Shown here: positions 35,230-46,721 of the stretch, one piece after another | Position numbering within the stretch: position 1 is the stretch's first letter | How the letters are laid out: each line of letters begins with the position of its first letter | DNA from: Candidatus Caccopulliclostridium gallistercoris | GTDB lineage: Bacteria; Bacillota; Clostridia; Christensenellales; UBA1242 | DNA length: 64,000 nt | Reading direction: 5' to 3' | NCBI GenBank assembly: GCA_018713725.1 | Contig: DVOJ01000010.1 | Location: 21,769 to 85,768, forward strand | Translations under genes and position numbers: made by a program | The notes under the pieces: model-generated | Databases searched by the model: none | Told to the model about the DNA's origin: nothing | Seen by the model: the letters and a program-made list of their open reading frames with translations, nothing else

Positions 35230-35258
35230 ATTTTAGCATAACAAAAAAACTTTTGCAA
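35230..35258 (-). promoter_or_regulatory. Promoter of the rpsF-ssb-rpsR operon
   Basis: On the minus strand TTGCAA (35253-35258) and TAAAAT (35230-35235) are 17 bases apart. Confidence 0.6.
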
Positions 35259-35312
35259 GTATTTAGCTTAAAAAAGTTTTTTATAGAAGAATTATTTATT
35301 GGTTAAAACTTC

Positions 35313-36269
35313 TTATTTCATCATAGAATTCTCAAAAGAACTTTGTTGATTGTCTTTTTTTAACATGTGTTGTACAACTTGATTTTTCTTTTCAAAAAAT
35401 TCTTTTTCTATTTTAAATATTTCATTTATTGTCGGATCTTTCATCAAAGTTAATTGAAGGTCTCTGTATTCTTGAACATATTTGCTATATGAGTGTGGCT
35501 CACCGTGACACATGTAATAAAATGTACGGTTTGGGTTTAGCGAATTATTAATGTAATTATATAATTTATCTATTCCGTCTTTTTTATAAGCTTTAACTAT
35601 TAATGCTTTATTTTTTAGTATTTGTTCGGGTTGTAATATTTCTAACGATTCAAATCCATCTTTTTCAATGCCTGCACTTACAAACAATTCTATGTTTTTC
35701 ATATCTTTGGGTAATTGAATTAAAGTTTTATATCCAAATCTTTTTGCTTGTTCTTGTAATAATTGAACAGGAAGACTTTCTAAAACATGTTTGATTTTTT
35801 CATTGTTTTCATTTTTAATATGTTCACTAATTGTGGGTTTATTAATGCAGTTTTTAATTAAGTAAACAATATCCATATCTGGAAACTGTTTAGCTAATTT
35901 TTCAATAAAAGTTCTATTTTCCATTATTATTGGGTAATTATTTAAAATCAAATCAGGATATTTAGAATAAATATCGTTTTGTTCTTTAATCAATTTTACA
36001 TACTCTATCATAAAATTAACATCTGGGGCAAGAATCTCATTTGGTTTAAACCAAAACAAAGTTTTTGGGTTGCATTTATATAACTTAAGCATAAAATCGG
36101 CATCATTTAAAAAATCATCTGGAAATACCAATAAACAAAAGTTATTTTTAACCTTTGAAACATAATCGATTAATTTTTCTTTTATCTCATTTTTTGAAAA
36201 ATATTTGATTGCCCCCGATTTTTTTAAAACACGTTTAATTTTTTTTTGTCTCTCTTTTTCGAAATCCAT
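35313..36269 (-). CDS. Cytosolic protein of unknown function
   Basis: The 318-residue product is Lys/Asn/Ile-rich and looks all-helical, with a loosely repeated pattern of short helices around Pro (NPKTLFWFKPNEIL, KYPDLILNNYPIIMENRTFIEKLAKQFP). This recalls helical-repeat proteins, but I cannot name a family. A distinctive block FYYMCHGEPHSYSKYVQEY lies near the C-terminus. ATG 36269 is preferred over the upstream in-frame ATG because AAGGAG lies 6 bases ahead of it. It stands between the rpsF operon and gyrB on the opposite strand to gyrB. Base composition is somewhat more AT-rich than its neighbours, so transfer is conceivable. Confidence 0.65.
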   Translation of the reverse strand: MDFEKERQKKIKRVLKKSGAIKYFSKNEIKEKLIDYVSKVKNNFCLLVFPDDFLNDADFMLKLYKCNPKTLFWFKPNEILAPDVNFMIEYVKLIKEQNDIYSKYPDLILNNYPIIMENRTFIEKLAKQFPDMDIVYLIKNCINKPTISEHIKNENNEKIKHVLESLPVQLLQEQAKRFGYKTLIQLPKDMKNIELFVSAGIEKDGFESLEILQPEQILKNKALIVKAYKKDGIDKLYNYINNSLNPNRTFYYMCHGEPHSYSKYVQEYRDLQLTLMKDPTINEIFKIEKEFFEKKNQVVQHMLKKDNQQSSFENSMMK

Positions 36270-36389
36270 AAAAACTCCTTGCGGACATTGTAACACCTGC
36301 TTGATTTTTTGTCAATATACAAAAAGTGAAATGTTGGGGTGAAAAAATACAGTTTATTTAATTTTTCTAATTTTTATTAAAATTTTCCC

Positions 36390-38389
<2,000 letters not shown>

Positions 38390-38400
38390 AAGGGAAGATA

Positions 38401-38688
38401 ATGAAAGAAGAATTTAGAGAGCCTTACGAAAAGTTTTTAAAAGCTTGGGGTGAAGATGCTCAAATTATGATGGCAATAGAAGAAATGAGCGAGCTTACTA
38501 AGGAACTTTGCAAATATCTTCGCTATAAGGGTTTTAAGGAAAAGGACGCGGAAAGCGTTGTAGAAAACATAAACGAAGAGACGGCGGACGTATTAAACTG
38601 TGTGGAGCAACTAGAGCTTATCTTCAATGAAAAAAAGATTAATGAGATAAGAAAAGAAAAAATAGATAGAACTTTAAAAAAGGTGTAA
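38401..38688 (+). CDS. MazG-like all-alpha NTP pyrophosphohydrolase
   Basis: This 95-residue protein has the two-part metal-binding motif of MazG-type enzymes: ExxE (Glu28, Glu31 in EEMSEL) and ExxD (Glu60, Asp63 in EETADVL), separated by a helix-loop of normal length. Such enzymes hydrolyse nucleoside triphosphates to monophosphates, often damaged or surplus ones. It lies between gyrB and gyrA, 11 bases after gyrB and one base before gyrA, so it is expressed with both gyrase subunits. AAGGGAAG precedes its ATG. Confidence 0.82.
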   Translation: MKEEFREPYEKFLKAWGEDAQIMMAIEEMSELTKELCKYLRYKGFKEKDAESVVENINEETADVLNCVEQLELIFNEKKINEIRKEKIDRTLKKV

Positions 38689-38689
38689 T

Positions 38690-41263
38690 ATGGAAAAAGA
38701 CAAGAAGAGCTTAGAAGAGTTATTTGAAAATACCACGGTTAAAAAGATAGAAGTGGAGGACGAGCTTAAAAAATCCTTCATATCTTACGCTATGGCGGTT
38801 AACGTATCGCGTGCCATACCCGACGTGCGCGACGGTTTAAAGCCCGTGCATAGAAGAATACTTTACTCTATGGGCGAGCTAAATAACTTTGCAGATAAGC
38901 CATATAAAAAATGTGCAAGAATTGTGGGCGAAGTTATGGGTAAATACCACCCACACGGTGATAGCTCAGTTTACGACGCGCTCGTGCGTTTAGCGCAGGA
39001 CTTCTCCATTCGTGAGCCACTTGTAGATGGGCACGGAAACTTCGGTTCAGTGGATGGTGATAGCCCAGCTGCTCAGCGTTATACGGAAGCAAGGCTTTCT
39101 CCAATAGCGGCAGAAATGCTTAAAGATATAGACAAGGACACGGTAGACTTCTACCCAAACTTCGACGAAACCTTAATGCAACCGCGCGTGCTTCCTGCAA
39201 AATTTCCTAACCTTCTTGTAAACGGTGCGGACGGCATTGCAGTAGGTATGGCTACAAATATTCCACCGCACAACCTTGTGGAAGTTATAAACGGCGTTCA
39301 AGCGCTCATAGATAACCCAGATATAGATATAGACGAACTTATTAAAATAATTCCAGCGCCAGACTATCCAACGGGCGGCATAGTTATGGGTAGAACGGCT
39401 GTAAAACACGCATATAGAACGGGCAGGGGCGGAATTGTTGTGCGCGGCAGAGCAGAAATTGTAGAGGAAGGCAATAGACAGCGCATTATTATTACAGAAC
39501 TACCATACCAAGTAAACAAAGCACGCTTTATCATGCAAATGGCGGACATGGTTAAGAATAAAAGGCTTGAAGGTATATCCGACATTAAAGAAGAGTCTGA
39601 CCGCGACGGCATGAGAGTTGTAGTAGACGTTAAAAAGGACGCGAACGCTCAGGTTGTGCTAAATATGCTCTACAAGCACACAATGTTACAGCAAAGTAGC
39701 GGCATAATCTTCCTAGCACTTGTTGGAAGAGAGCCAAGAATTTTAAATTTAAAGGAAATTCTATATTACTACTTAGAGCACCAAAAAGACGTTCTAACAA
39801 GAAAAACTAAATTCGATTTAGCTCGCGCGGAAGAGCGTGCTCACATTGTTAAAGGTCTAGTTATAGCGCTTGCAAACATCGACGAAGTTATTAAAATAAT
39901 CAAAAACTCAGCAGATAAGCCGGAAGCTATGCAAAAGCTCATGGAAAATTTTGAGCTTTCTGAAAAACAGGCAAATGCTATTCTTGAAATGAAACTTTCA
40001 AGGCTTACAAGTTTAGAAGTTGAAAAGCTTAATGAAGAATTAAGAGAACTTGAAGCTACAATTGCAGAGCTTAAAAGCATATTAGAAAGCCCGGCAAAAG
40101 TGCTAAGCATTATCCGCGGCGAGCTTGAAGAAGTTAAGCAAAAATACGGCACTCCAAGGCGTACGGAAATTAGCATAGATATGGGCGGAATAGATGTAGC
40201 TGACCTAATTGAAAAGGAAGAAGTGGTTATTTCAATGACACACCAAGGCTATGTTAAGAGAATGAGCGCTAGCGAGTATAAGGCGCAGCATCGTGGTGGT
40301 GTGGGCATTACGGCGCACAAAACTAAGGACGAAGACTTTGTTGAAAAGGTTTACGCAACCAATTCACATGCCGACCTATTAATGTTTTCAAATCAAGGTA
40401 AGGTTTATAGCATAAAGGCGTACGAAGTGCCAGAAGCTTCAAGGCAAGCTAAGGGCAGAGCTATGATTAACCTTGTGCAGCTTTCTCAGGACGAAAAAAT
40501 TTCAGAAATAGTTCCAATCCCAGAAGAGCGCGACCTAGAAGGCTCTCTAATTATGGCAACTAAGAATGGGCTCATTAAAAAGACAAAAGTTTCTGAATAT
40601 GAAAATATCAGAAAATCTGGTAAAATTGCTATCAAACTCAACGAAGGCGACAAGCTTATCGGCGTGGGCTACGTAAAGGAAGACGCCGAAGTGTTAATAG
40701 CTTCTTCAAGCGGTAAATGCGCTAGGTTCAACGAGAAGGACGTTCGCCAAGTAGGGCGTGACAGCATGGGCGTTAAGAGTATGACGCTTGAAAGCGGGGA
40801 AAGCGTGGTAAGCATGGCAATAATTAAGCCTGAAAGCGTTATTCTAACCATCTCAGAAAACGGCTACGGCAAGCGCACACCGGCAAGCGAATTTAGGTTA
40901 ACGTCGCGTGGAACGAAGGGCGTTAAAGCGGGCGTATTCAACGAAAAGACGGGCGGCTTAGTAGGCCTTGCCGACGTTGAAGAAGATAAGGATTTAATGT
41001 TAATTGCAGATAACGGTGTAAGCCTAAGAACGCCGATTAAAGATATAAGCCTAATAGGTAGAGTAAGCCAAGGTGTAAGGGTTATGAAACTAAGGGACGG
41101 CGCAAAACTTGTTGCCTTTGCAGTAACTGAACATGAAGAGCAGGAAGAAGGCGAACAAGCACAAGACGGCCAACTTGAAGACGAAGAGAGTATTCAAACT
41201 AGTGAGCCAGCGGCTGACGAAAATTTAGAAACAACAAGCTTAGAGCCAACAACGGAAGAGTAA
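38690..41263 (+). CDS. gyrA: DNA gyrase subunit A
   Basis: GyrA carries out DNA cleavage and wrapping. The 857-residue product has the breakage-reunion start [42 protein letters not shown] with the quinolone-determining region, and the catalytic tyrosine in [11 protein letters not shown]. The C-terminal beta-propeller includes a GyrA-box-like [10 protein letters not shown]. An acidic tail follows. ATG 38690 lies one base after the MazG-like stop, with AAAAAGGTG upstream. Confidence 0.97.
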   Translation: MEKDKKSLEELFENTTVKKIEVEDELKKSFISYAMAVNVSRAIPDVRDGLKPVHRRILYSMGELNNFADKPYKKCARIVGEVMGKYHPHGDSSVYDALVRLAQDFSIREPLVDGHGNFGSVDGDSPAAQRYTEARLSPIAAEMLKDIDKDTVDFYPNFDETLMQPRVLPAKFPNLLVNGADGIAVGMATNIPPHNLVEVINGVQALIDNPDIDIDELIKIIPAPDYPTGGIVMGRTAVKHAYRTGRGGIVVRGRAEIVEEGNRQRIIITELPYQVNKARFIMQMADMVKNKRLEGISDIKEESDRDGMRVVVDVKKDANAQVVLNMLYKHTMLQQSSGIIFLALVGREPRILNLKEILYYYLEHQKDVLTRKTKFDLARAEERAHIVKGLVIALANIDEVIKIIKNSADKPEAMQKLMENFELSEKQANAILEMKLSRLTSLEVEKLNEELRELEATIAELKSILESPAKVLSIIRGELEEVKQKYGTPRRTEISIDMGGIDVADLIEKEEVVISMTHQGYVKRMSASEYKAQHRGGVGITAHKTKDEDFVEKVYATNSHADLLMFSNQGKVYSIKAYEVPEASRQAKGRAMINLVQLSQDEKISEIVPIPEERDLEGSLIMATKNGLIKKTKVSEYENIRKSGKIAIKLNEGDKLIGVGYVKEDAEVLIASSSGKCARFNEKDVRQVGRDSMGVKSMTLESGESVVSMAIIKPESVILTISENGYGKRTPASEFRLTSRGTKGVKAGVFNEKTGGLVGLADVEEDKDLMLIADNGVSLRTPIKDISLIGRVSQGVRVMKLRDGAKLVAFAVTEHEEQEEGEQAQDGQLEDEESIQTSEPAADENLETTSLEPTTEE

Positions 41264-41267
41264 AATA

Positions 41268-41312
41268 TAAAAAAGAAAGTTAAAATTAGCCTTTAAGGTT
41301 AAAAATTAACTT
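41268..41312 (+). terminator. Terminator behind gyrA
   Basis: A long A/T-rich stem (aaaaaagaaagttaa with its complement) contains an inner ttagcc/ggttaa pairing and ends in eight or more T residues. Confidence 0.8.
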
Positions 41313-41344
41313 TCTTTTTTTTAATTATTAATTTGTTACCTATT

Positions 41345-41415
41345 CTATCAAAAGTGAATTCAAAGGTTCTTCGACGGCTCTTGCAACGACTTTGCTCCGT
41401 TGCGAGCAAAAAGAC
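41345..41415. repeat. Short remnant of the intergenic repeat family
   Basis: The segment ttcttcgacggctcttgcaacgactttgctccgttgcgagcaaaaa is a degenerate version of the 16570-16618 segment, with the same order of attcttcg, aacgaaggc/aacgactt, tgctccg and tgcgagc. It again lies between convergent genes. Confidence 0.55.
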
Positions 41416-41450
41416 TTGAACAATTTACGAATAATTTAAAAATCTTATTA

Positions 41451-41482
41451 AAAAAGATTGATAACCACTTATCAATCTTTTA
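41451..41482 (-). terminator. Terminator of the TrmR-like gene
   Basis: The stem aaaagattgat/atcaatctttt with loop aaccactt overlaps the stop codon of the minus-strand methyltransferase gene. Confidence 0.75.
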
Positions 41483-42064
41483 TTTTTTGTATTCAGTTTT
41501 TTTGGCTATCATAATTCCGTCGCCGTCGTCTAGAAAGGTGGCGTTTGGGAATAGCTCCTTACACTTTGCTATAAATTCTCGAAGCCTAAGTATTGCCGTT
41601 CTATGCTTGTGGGTAGGGTAGGCGTCCCCCTTAACCCAGCCGTGATAGTATATGTTGTCAGCAAAGAGCGTGCCGTTTGGGGTAAGTAGATTATAAATGT
41701 AGGGTAGCTCCTTTAAATATTGCCCTTTTGGGCCGTCTAAAAATATAAAGTCGAAGGGCCCGGGTAGCGTTGTTAGCACTTCATTTGCGTCGCCTAAAAT
41801 TTGCGTTACGCGCTTATTTAAGTTTTGCTCGTAGAATGTGTTTTTAGCAAAGTCGAAACGCTCTTTATTAATCTCTATTGTGGTAAGGTGGGCGCTAGAA
41901 TTATTTAATATTATGCTTCCAGAGTAGCCAAGCGCCGTGCCTATTTCAAGCACGCTTTTTGGTTGCTCCTTTTTTAATACGTCTATTAAAATTTTTTCCG
42001 TAGGCTTTTGAAGTATGGGAATATAGTTTTCTTCCGCATACTGCCTTAATACACTTAGTTCCAT
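41480..42064 (-). CDS. SAM-dependent O-methyltransferase, TrmR-like
   Basis: The 194-residue product is a class I methyltransferase of the caffeoyl-CoA/catechol OMT group with VLEIGTALGYSGSIIL (SAM site), TTIEINKERF, FIFLDGPKGQY and FADNIYYHGWV. In Bacillus the close relative TrmR methylates 5-hydroxyuridine at tRNA position 34, which is the likely role here. ATG 42064 sits one base after the RNase J stop (TAACATG). The frame extends eight codons further upstream, but those lie inside RNase J and lack a start signal. Confidence 0.82.
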   Translation of the reverse strand: MELSVLRQYAEENYIPILQKPTEKILIDVLKKEQPKSVLEIGTALGYSGSIILNNSSAHLTTIEINKERFDFAKNTFYEQNLNKRVTQILGDANEVLTTLPGPFDFIFLDGPKGQYLKELPYIYNLLTPNGTLFADNIYYHGWVKGDAYPTHKHRTAILRLREFIAKCKELFPNATFLDDGDGIMIAKKTEYKK

Positions 42065-42065
42065 G

Positions 42066-43874
42066 TTAATCCACAAGCACAATGGCAAGGGTCATTGGGC
42101 GCCTTTTTGTGCGTTTGAATATAAAGTTAGACATATATTTTCTTACTTCGTTTTTAAGAAGGCTTGGTTCCGTGTTTTCAACGTCTAAGCTCTTCATAAA
42201 AACTTGAAGATTGGTTTTAAGGTCGCTTACAAAGCTATCTGCCTCGTCGTTATACACAACGCCCCTTGTAATAACGAATGGGTCGCCTATAACGTCACCT
42301 GTGCCGGATACGTTTATAACGGCAATTGCAAAGCCGTCTTCTGAAAGCTGTTTACGCTCGCGAAGTACAGAGCTTTCAAGGTCGCCCACGCCAATGCCGT
42401 CTACAAGCCTAATTCCTGCTTTTGTAAAGCCAAGCTGTTTAATGTAGTTTTGTGTAAGTTCTACTTGCATGCCTAGGTCTGGAAGAATTATGTCGCGTGC
42501 GTTCATGCCCATGCTCATAGCAAGCTCTTTATGTTGCTTTAAGTGCCTGTATTCGCCGTGGATTGGCATAAAGAACTTAGGCTTTGTTAGCGCGTGGATT
42601 GTTTTAATTTCTTCTTGGCAAGCGTGACCAGAAGCGTGAACATCGGCAAGTTCGTCGTAGATAACGTCCGCACCTTTTTTGAATAGGTGGTTGATTACGC
42701 TATAAACACTCTTTTCATTGCCCGGAATTGGAGATGCGGAAATTATTATGCAATCGTTTTCTCCAATTTGAACTTTGTTAAATTCCCCGGCTGCCATACG
42801 AGTGAGCGCGCTCATTGGTTCGCCTTGACTGCCTGTGGTTAAAATTAAAAGTTCGCTGTCTGCGTATTTGTCTATTTTGTCTATGTCTATAATGTTGTTT
42901 CTGTCAAAGAAAAGTTCGCCAATTTTAAGTGCCACCTCAGATACGTTTACCATGCTTCTGCCAGTAAAGGCAATTTTTCTCTTATATTTTTCCGCGAGAT
43001 TCATAATCTGTTGCAAGCGGTGTACGTTTGAAGCAAAGGTTGCCACAATTAATCTATTGTCTGGGTGCGCCTTTATAATATTTTCAAGCTCTTTGCCTAC
43101 ATTCGATTCACTCATAGAGTAGCCTTTTCTACAAACGTTCGTACTTTCGCACATTAGAAGGCTTACTCCGTGTTTTCCAAGCTCGCCAAAACGAATTAAG
43201 TCCGTCATTTCGCCGTCTATGGGCTGGAAATCTATCTTAAAGTCGCCAGTGTGGATTATGTTTCCAGCGGGCGTGCCAATGCAAAGCGCAAGGCTTCCTG
43301 CTATTGAATGGCTAACTTTTATAAACTCAATTGTAAAATCGCCAAGGCGAAGCACGTTTTTAGGCTTAACAGTTACCATTTTAGCTTTAATTTTAGGATA
43401 TTCGCGAAGCTTGTTTTCAACTAAGGCTAGCGTTAATCTTGTGCCGTAAATTGGTACATTTAGGTCGGATAGCACGAAAGGAAGCGCACCGATGTGGTCT
43501 TCGTGACCGTGCGTTAAAATTATGGCTTTTAGCTTCTTTTTGTTGGCTATCAAATAAGAAATATCTGGCACAACGGCGTCAACCCCCGGTAGTTCTTCGC
43601 CCGGAAAGGTCATGCCGGCGTCTACAACTATCATTTCGTTGTCAGTTTCAAAAGCCGTCATGTTCTTGCCAATTTCGCCAACACCGCCAAGGAAGGTTAT
43701 TTTAACTTTGCCTTTCCCTTTAACTTCTTTTATAACATTCTCTTCTTGCTTTACTGGCGCTATCTTTTGGGTTTCAGGCTTAACGCTCTTTTCCTTTTGA
43801 ACTCTCGGCTTAGGTTTTACCACTTTTCTATTTTGTTTTTCTTCATTTGCATTAAAATTAATCTCTTCTGTCAT
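42066..43874 (-). CDS. rnj: Ribonuclease J
   Basis: RNase J is the Firmicutes exo/endoribonuclease for mRNA turnover and rRNA maturation. The 602-residue product has the metallo-beta-lactamase motif THGHEDHIGA (residues 121-130), HTGDFKIDF, the beta-CASP segments (ESTNVCRKGYSMSE, TTGSQGEPMSAL) and FMPIHGEYRHLK. The first 56 residues form an unusual Lys/Pro/Glu-rich extension ahead of the enzyme core. AAAAAGGAGAAA precedes the ATG. It is translationally linked to the TrmR-like gene. Confidence 0.95.
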   Translation of the reverse strand: MTEEINFNANEEKQNRKVVKPKPRVQKEKSVKPETQKIAPVKQEENVIKEVKGKGKVKITFLGGVGEIGKNMTAFETDNEMIVVDAGMTFPGEELPGVDAVVPDISYLIANKKKLKAIILTHGHEDHIGALPFVLSDLNVPIYGTRLTLALVENKLREYPKIKAKMVTVKPKNVLRLGDFTIEFIKVSHSIAGSLALCIGTPAGNIIHTGDFKIDFQPIDGEMTDLIRFGELGKHGVSLLMCESTNVCRKGYSMSESNVGKELENIIKAHPDNRLIVATFASNVHRLQQIMNLAEKYKRKIAFTGRSMVNVSEVALKIGELFFDRNNIIDIDKIDKYADSELLILTTGSQGEPMSALTRMAAGEFNKVQIGENDCIIISASPIPGNEKSVYSVINHLFKKGADVIYDELADVHASGHACQEEIKTIHALTKPKFFMPIHGEYRHLKQHKELAMSMGMNARDIILPDLGMQVELTQNYIKQLGFTKAGIRLVDGIGVGDLESSVLRERKQLSEDGFAIAVINVSGTGDVIGDPFVITRGVVYNDEADSFVSDLKTNLQVFMKSLDVENTEPSLLKNEVRKYMSNFIFKRTKRRPMTLAIVLVD

Positions 43875-43957
43875 ATTTTCTCCTTTTTAAAATTTTAACA
43901 TAAAACAATTCGCCACTTTTAAAATGGCTTTAAAAAACATTTAATTTCATTTGTAAA

Positions 43958-44896
43958 TTAAATTAAATCTTTAACTTTTTTAAGTTTATCCGTTTCTTCA
44001 AGCTTTTTAGGCGAGAGAATTGTGTCAAGGTCTACATAATATCTCATTCCTTGGCTTCCAAAGAACATTACCATTTGGAATACAAGTAGTATCATAGAGC
44101 CAACAGGTATGGTTATAATGAACGAGAAGCTTCCAAAAAGCATGTTTATAGCAAGAATTACCGCCACTATAATCACGGACGTTGAAAGCACTTTAAAGAA
44201 CCTTCTAAACACTGCCTTAAAACCAAGTTTTAACCCTTTAACAGCGTTGCAGTTGAAAACTATTATTGCTGGCATCCAGCCGGAAAAGAAGGCTATCTTT
44301 AAGCCAGCAAAGGCGGAAAGATAGATAAATATTAAGAACGGTACCATTATGGCAGTAAAGCCGCCAAAGCTAACTAAACTTAATATTCCGTAAAGCCCGG
44401 CTATAATTAAAGCGTTTATTGGAAGCATTATAGCTAATGTAAGTAGGCTATATATGCAAGATTTACCAACTAGTCTTATCATAGCGCCAACAAAGCTATA
44501 TTTAGTTAAGCTTGCCATATAGCCGTAAAGGGTTTCTCCAACGGCAAGGTCGGAAAGTTTCCAAAGGAAAGGGAAGAGTAAAACGAAAATAAAGGTGTAG
44601 TAGATAAACATTCCCGTTCCGTTAACTGCAAGGTCGCCTACAAATATAAAGAACTCTTGAAAAACAGTTAAAGCATTTTGTAGTAGTTCCATAATGCTAG
44701 CGCCAACGTTGAAGGAAAATATAAAGTTTACAATGCTATCCCAAAAACTTACAAATGTATCCATTCCTTGAATAAAGGAAAAGCCAATAAAAAATAGCCC
44801 GGTCATTATTCCAAGAACTAAAATTTTATAAACCAAAAGCTTCCAAACTGTGGCAAAATTAGCCATTAAAAGCTTTAAAGAGTTTTTAAACATCAT
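43958..44896 (-). CDS. Polytopic membrane protein, function unknown
   Basis: The 312-residue product has six or seven membrane helices (for example LVYKILVLGIMTGLFFIGFSF, GMFIYYTFIFVLLFPFLW, LTLAIMLPINALIIAGLYGIL, TSVIIVAVILAINMLFGSF). The cytoplasmic C-terminal tail is charged (LSPKKLEETDKLKKVKDLI). I do not recognise the family. It lies 83 bases upstream of RNase J on the same strand. AAAGGA is 12 bases from the first of two adjacent ATG codons, so either could be the start. Confidence 0.75.
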   Translation of the reverse strand: MMFKNSLKLLMANFATVWKLLVYKILVLGIMTGLFFIGFSFIQGMDTFVSFWDSIVNFIFSFNVGASIMELLQNALTVFQEFFIFVGDLAVNGTGMFIYYTFIFVLLFPFLWKLSDLAVGETLYGYMASLTKYSFVGAMIRLVGKSCIYSLLTLAIMLPINALIIAGLYGILSLVSFGGFTAIMVPFLIFIYLSAFAGLKIAFFSGWMPAIIVFNCNAVKGLKLGFKAVFRRFFKVLSTSVIIVAVILAINMLFGSFSFIITIPVGSMILLVFQMVMFFGSQGMRYYVDLDTILSPKKLEETDKLKKVKDLI

Positions 44897-45048
44897 ATAC
44901 TAATGTTTTCCTTTTAAAATATATTTAAAACTTGGCAGCTGCCAAAGCTTACTACAAACAATTTTATGCTGAAATTAGTTTAACGCATTTAAAATAAAAA
45001 ATCAAGGCTTTTAAACTAATTTTATTCAATTTGAATATAAATTATTAT

Positions 45049-45201
45049 ATGAACTGCTTAAAGCCGGAAGAAATAGCCCTTGCCGGCACGGCTATTGCCA
45101 TGGAACTAGCAAGGGGTAAAAGTAAAGATGAGTTAAAACAAATAAAAGCGTTGGTGCAACAAGTGCAGTCAACGCTTTCAACGCTTTTAAGTTTTAATTA
45201 A
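45049..45201 (+). CDS. 50-residue protein, DUF6774-like
   Basis: The frame encodes MNCLKPEEIALAGTAIAMEL followed by ARGKSKDELKQIKALVQQV and a Ser/Thr/Leu-rich end. This compact helical protein resembles small Clostridia proteins of the DUF6774 type (short proteins with an acidic helix, a small-residue helix and a GKS-D/E-EL turn). The assignment is from memory of the pattern. A TATAAA box at 45036-45041 lies seven bases before ATG 45049, so it may be leaderless. Its 3' end overlaps the convergent DUF4097 gene by eight bases. Confidence 0.55.
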   Translation: MNCLKPEEIALAGTAIAMELARGKSKDELKQIKALVQQVQSTLSTLLSFN

Positions 45202-46618
45202 ATTCTGGGTTTAAAATTCTATTAAATTCCATATTGCCAGTATTAGATTTAAGTTTCATTATAGCTCCCGTAAAGGCATCTGTTCCTCTAATCTCTCTAT
45301 ATAGAATATTGTTTGAAACGTTCGTTTCGTCCCAGTTTAAAACAATTTTGCCCTTAGTTTCAGAAATAAGGTCTAGGGAAGTAGACTGGCTAAGAGTCAC
45401 TTCAATTCTTCCATTTTCCGTAGTAAAGTTTTTGTTTCCGCTAGAACTTGCAACAAAAGCAGTTATTTTTCCGCTTTTAGTTGTAAGGTTTATAATTTGA
45501 TTGTTATCTTGTTCAACGTAAACTTTAATTTCGCCAGAAGTTGTGGTTATGTTTGTTCTAGAATTTAGCCCAGTGTCAATGCTTCCGATATATATTCTGC
45601 CGCCTTCTGTAACTATATTTACAAAGCCGCCAACGTTTAATGCTTCTAAATTTACGTTTCTAGCGCTTGGAATTCCAAGTTCGCCGGATATAGTTCCAAG
45701 CTTTACATCCGTGCCGTCTAGCCTTTCTGTGCCTATAACGTTGCCGTTTATGTTACCAAGCCTTACAACACCCATTTGTGTGTTTAACGTAAGGTTTGCG
45801 TTAATGTTGCCGCCGTCAATTATTCCTTTATCTGTGGCAAGCGTTAAAGTGTTTGCGTTTATTGTAGCTGGAAGATTTATGTGCCCAGAAGCAGATTCAA
45901 TGCTCATCTCTCTTGTGGTTAAGCTTTCAGCGTGTAAATTTATAGCGCCAGACGTAGTCTTTAAGTTTATTGCGTTAGAAGCAGTAGTAAGCTCTTTAAG
46001 CGTTATGCTACCGCTTTCCGTGGTTGCAGTAAGAGCTTTTGACTCTAAGGCGAAAGCTTCGCTATCTCTTCCAATATCTCCGCCAAAGTCCACAGAACCG
46101 CTACCTGTGTTCACTATAAAGGTTACGTTAGATGTATTTAGCTCGTCTGGAATATTTAAAGTTATTTTTGAAGCGCCGGTGCTAGCTAGCCAAGTGTTTA
46201 TTTGAACTACGTTTATAGTAAGCGCCTTGCCGTCTTCGGACTCTTCAAACTTTATACTAAATTCCGTTTTATCTGCCGTTTTAGCAAGCCCTTGAATTTT
46301 ATTCTCTACAACTACGTTAGAGTTCACAGCATCACGGTCAGCTCTTCTAATATCCACGTCGTAGTAGCCGTATCCAATGGTGTTGCCGTTTGCGTCGTGC
46401 TTGAGTGCATTTATTGTAACAGTATCGTAGGCAGATATTTCTTTAAAATATCCATCGTACGTGGCATACGTTCCTGTGCTATTTTCTCCAACCCATTCAA
46501 GCCCAAATATGCTTGTCCCCGGGCTAAAAAGCATAATTGCCACAATAATTAAACATGCGCCTAATATTAATCCAAGAAAAATAAATAGGTACATTAAAAA
46601 TCCGCCTTTAACTTTCAT
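45194..46618 (-). CDS. DUF4097 beta-strand-repeat membrane protein
   Basis: The 474-residue protein has one N-terminal membrane helix (YLFIFLGLILGACLIIVAIML). A long series of short repeated strands follows (SGSITLKELTTASNAINLKTTSGAINLHAESL and similar units), the right-handed beta-helix type found in DUF4097 adhesin-like proteins. The repeated unit S/T-x-S/T-G-x-I is visible at least eight times. It is likely exposed outside the cell. TAAGGAGTAG precedes ATG 46618. Proteins of this family are often linked to PspC or LiaF-like stress regulators, none of which is adjacent. Confidence 0.85.
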   Translation of the reverse strand: MKVKGGFLMYLFIFLGLILGACLIIVAIMLFSPGTSIFGLEWVGENSTGTYATYDGYFKEISAYDTVTINALKHDANGNTIGYGYYDVDIRRADRDAVNSNVVVENKIQGLAKTADKTEFSIKFEESEDGKALTINVVQINTWLASTGASKITLNIPDELNTSNVTFIVNTGSGSVDFGGDIGRDSEAFALESKALTATTESGSITLKELTTASNAINLKTTSGAINLHAESLTTREMSIESASGHINLPATINANTLTLATDKGIIDGGNINANLTLNTQMGVVRLGNINGNVIGTERLDGTDVKLGTISGELGIPSARNVNLEALNVGGFVNIVTEGGRIYIGSIDTGLNSRTNITTTSGEIKVYVEQDNNQIINLTTKSGKITAFVASSSGNKNFTTENGRIEVTLSQSTSLDLISETKGKIVLNWDETNVSNNILYREIRGTDAFTGAIMKLKSNTGNMEFNRILNPEFN

Positions 46619-46721
46619 ATCTACTCCTTAAAATAAATTATAGCACAGTTTTAACTAGTTTTCAAGCAATTGCATGCAATAATTTGTGTTTAGATAGTAA
46701 GTATTTGGGCATAATTTGTAT

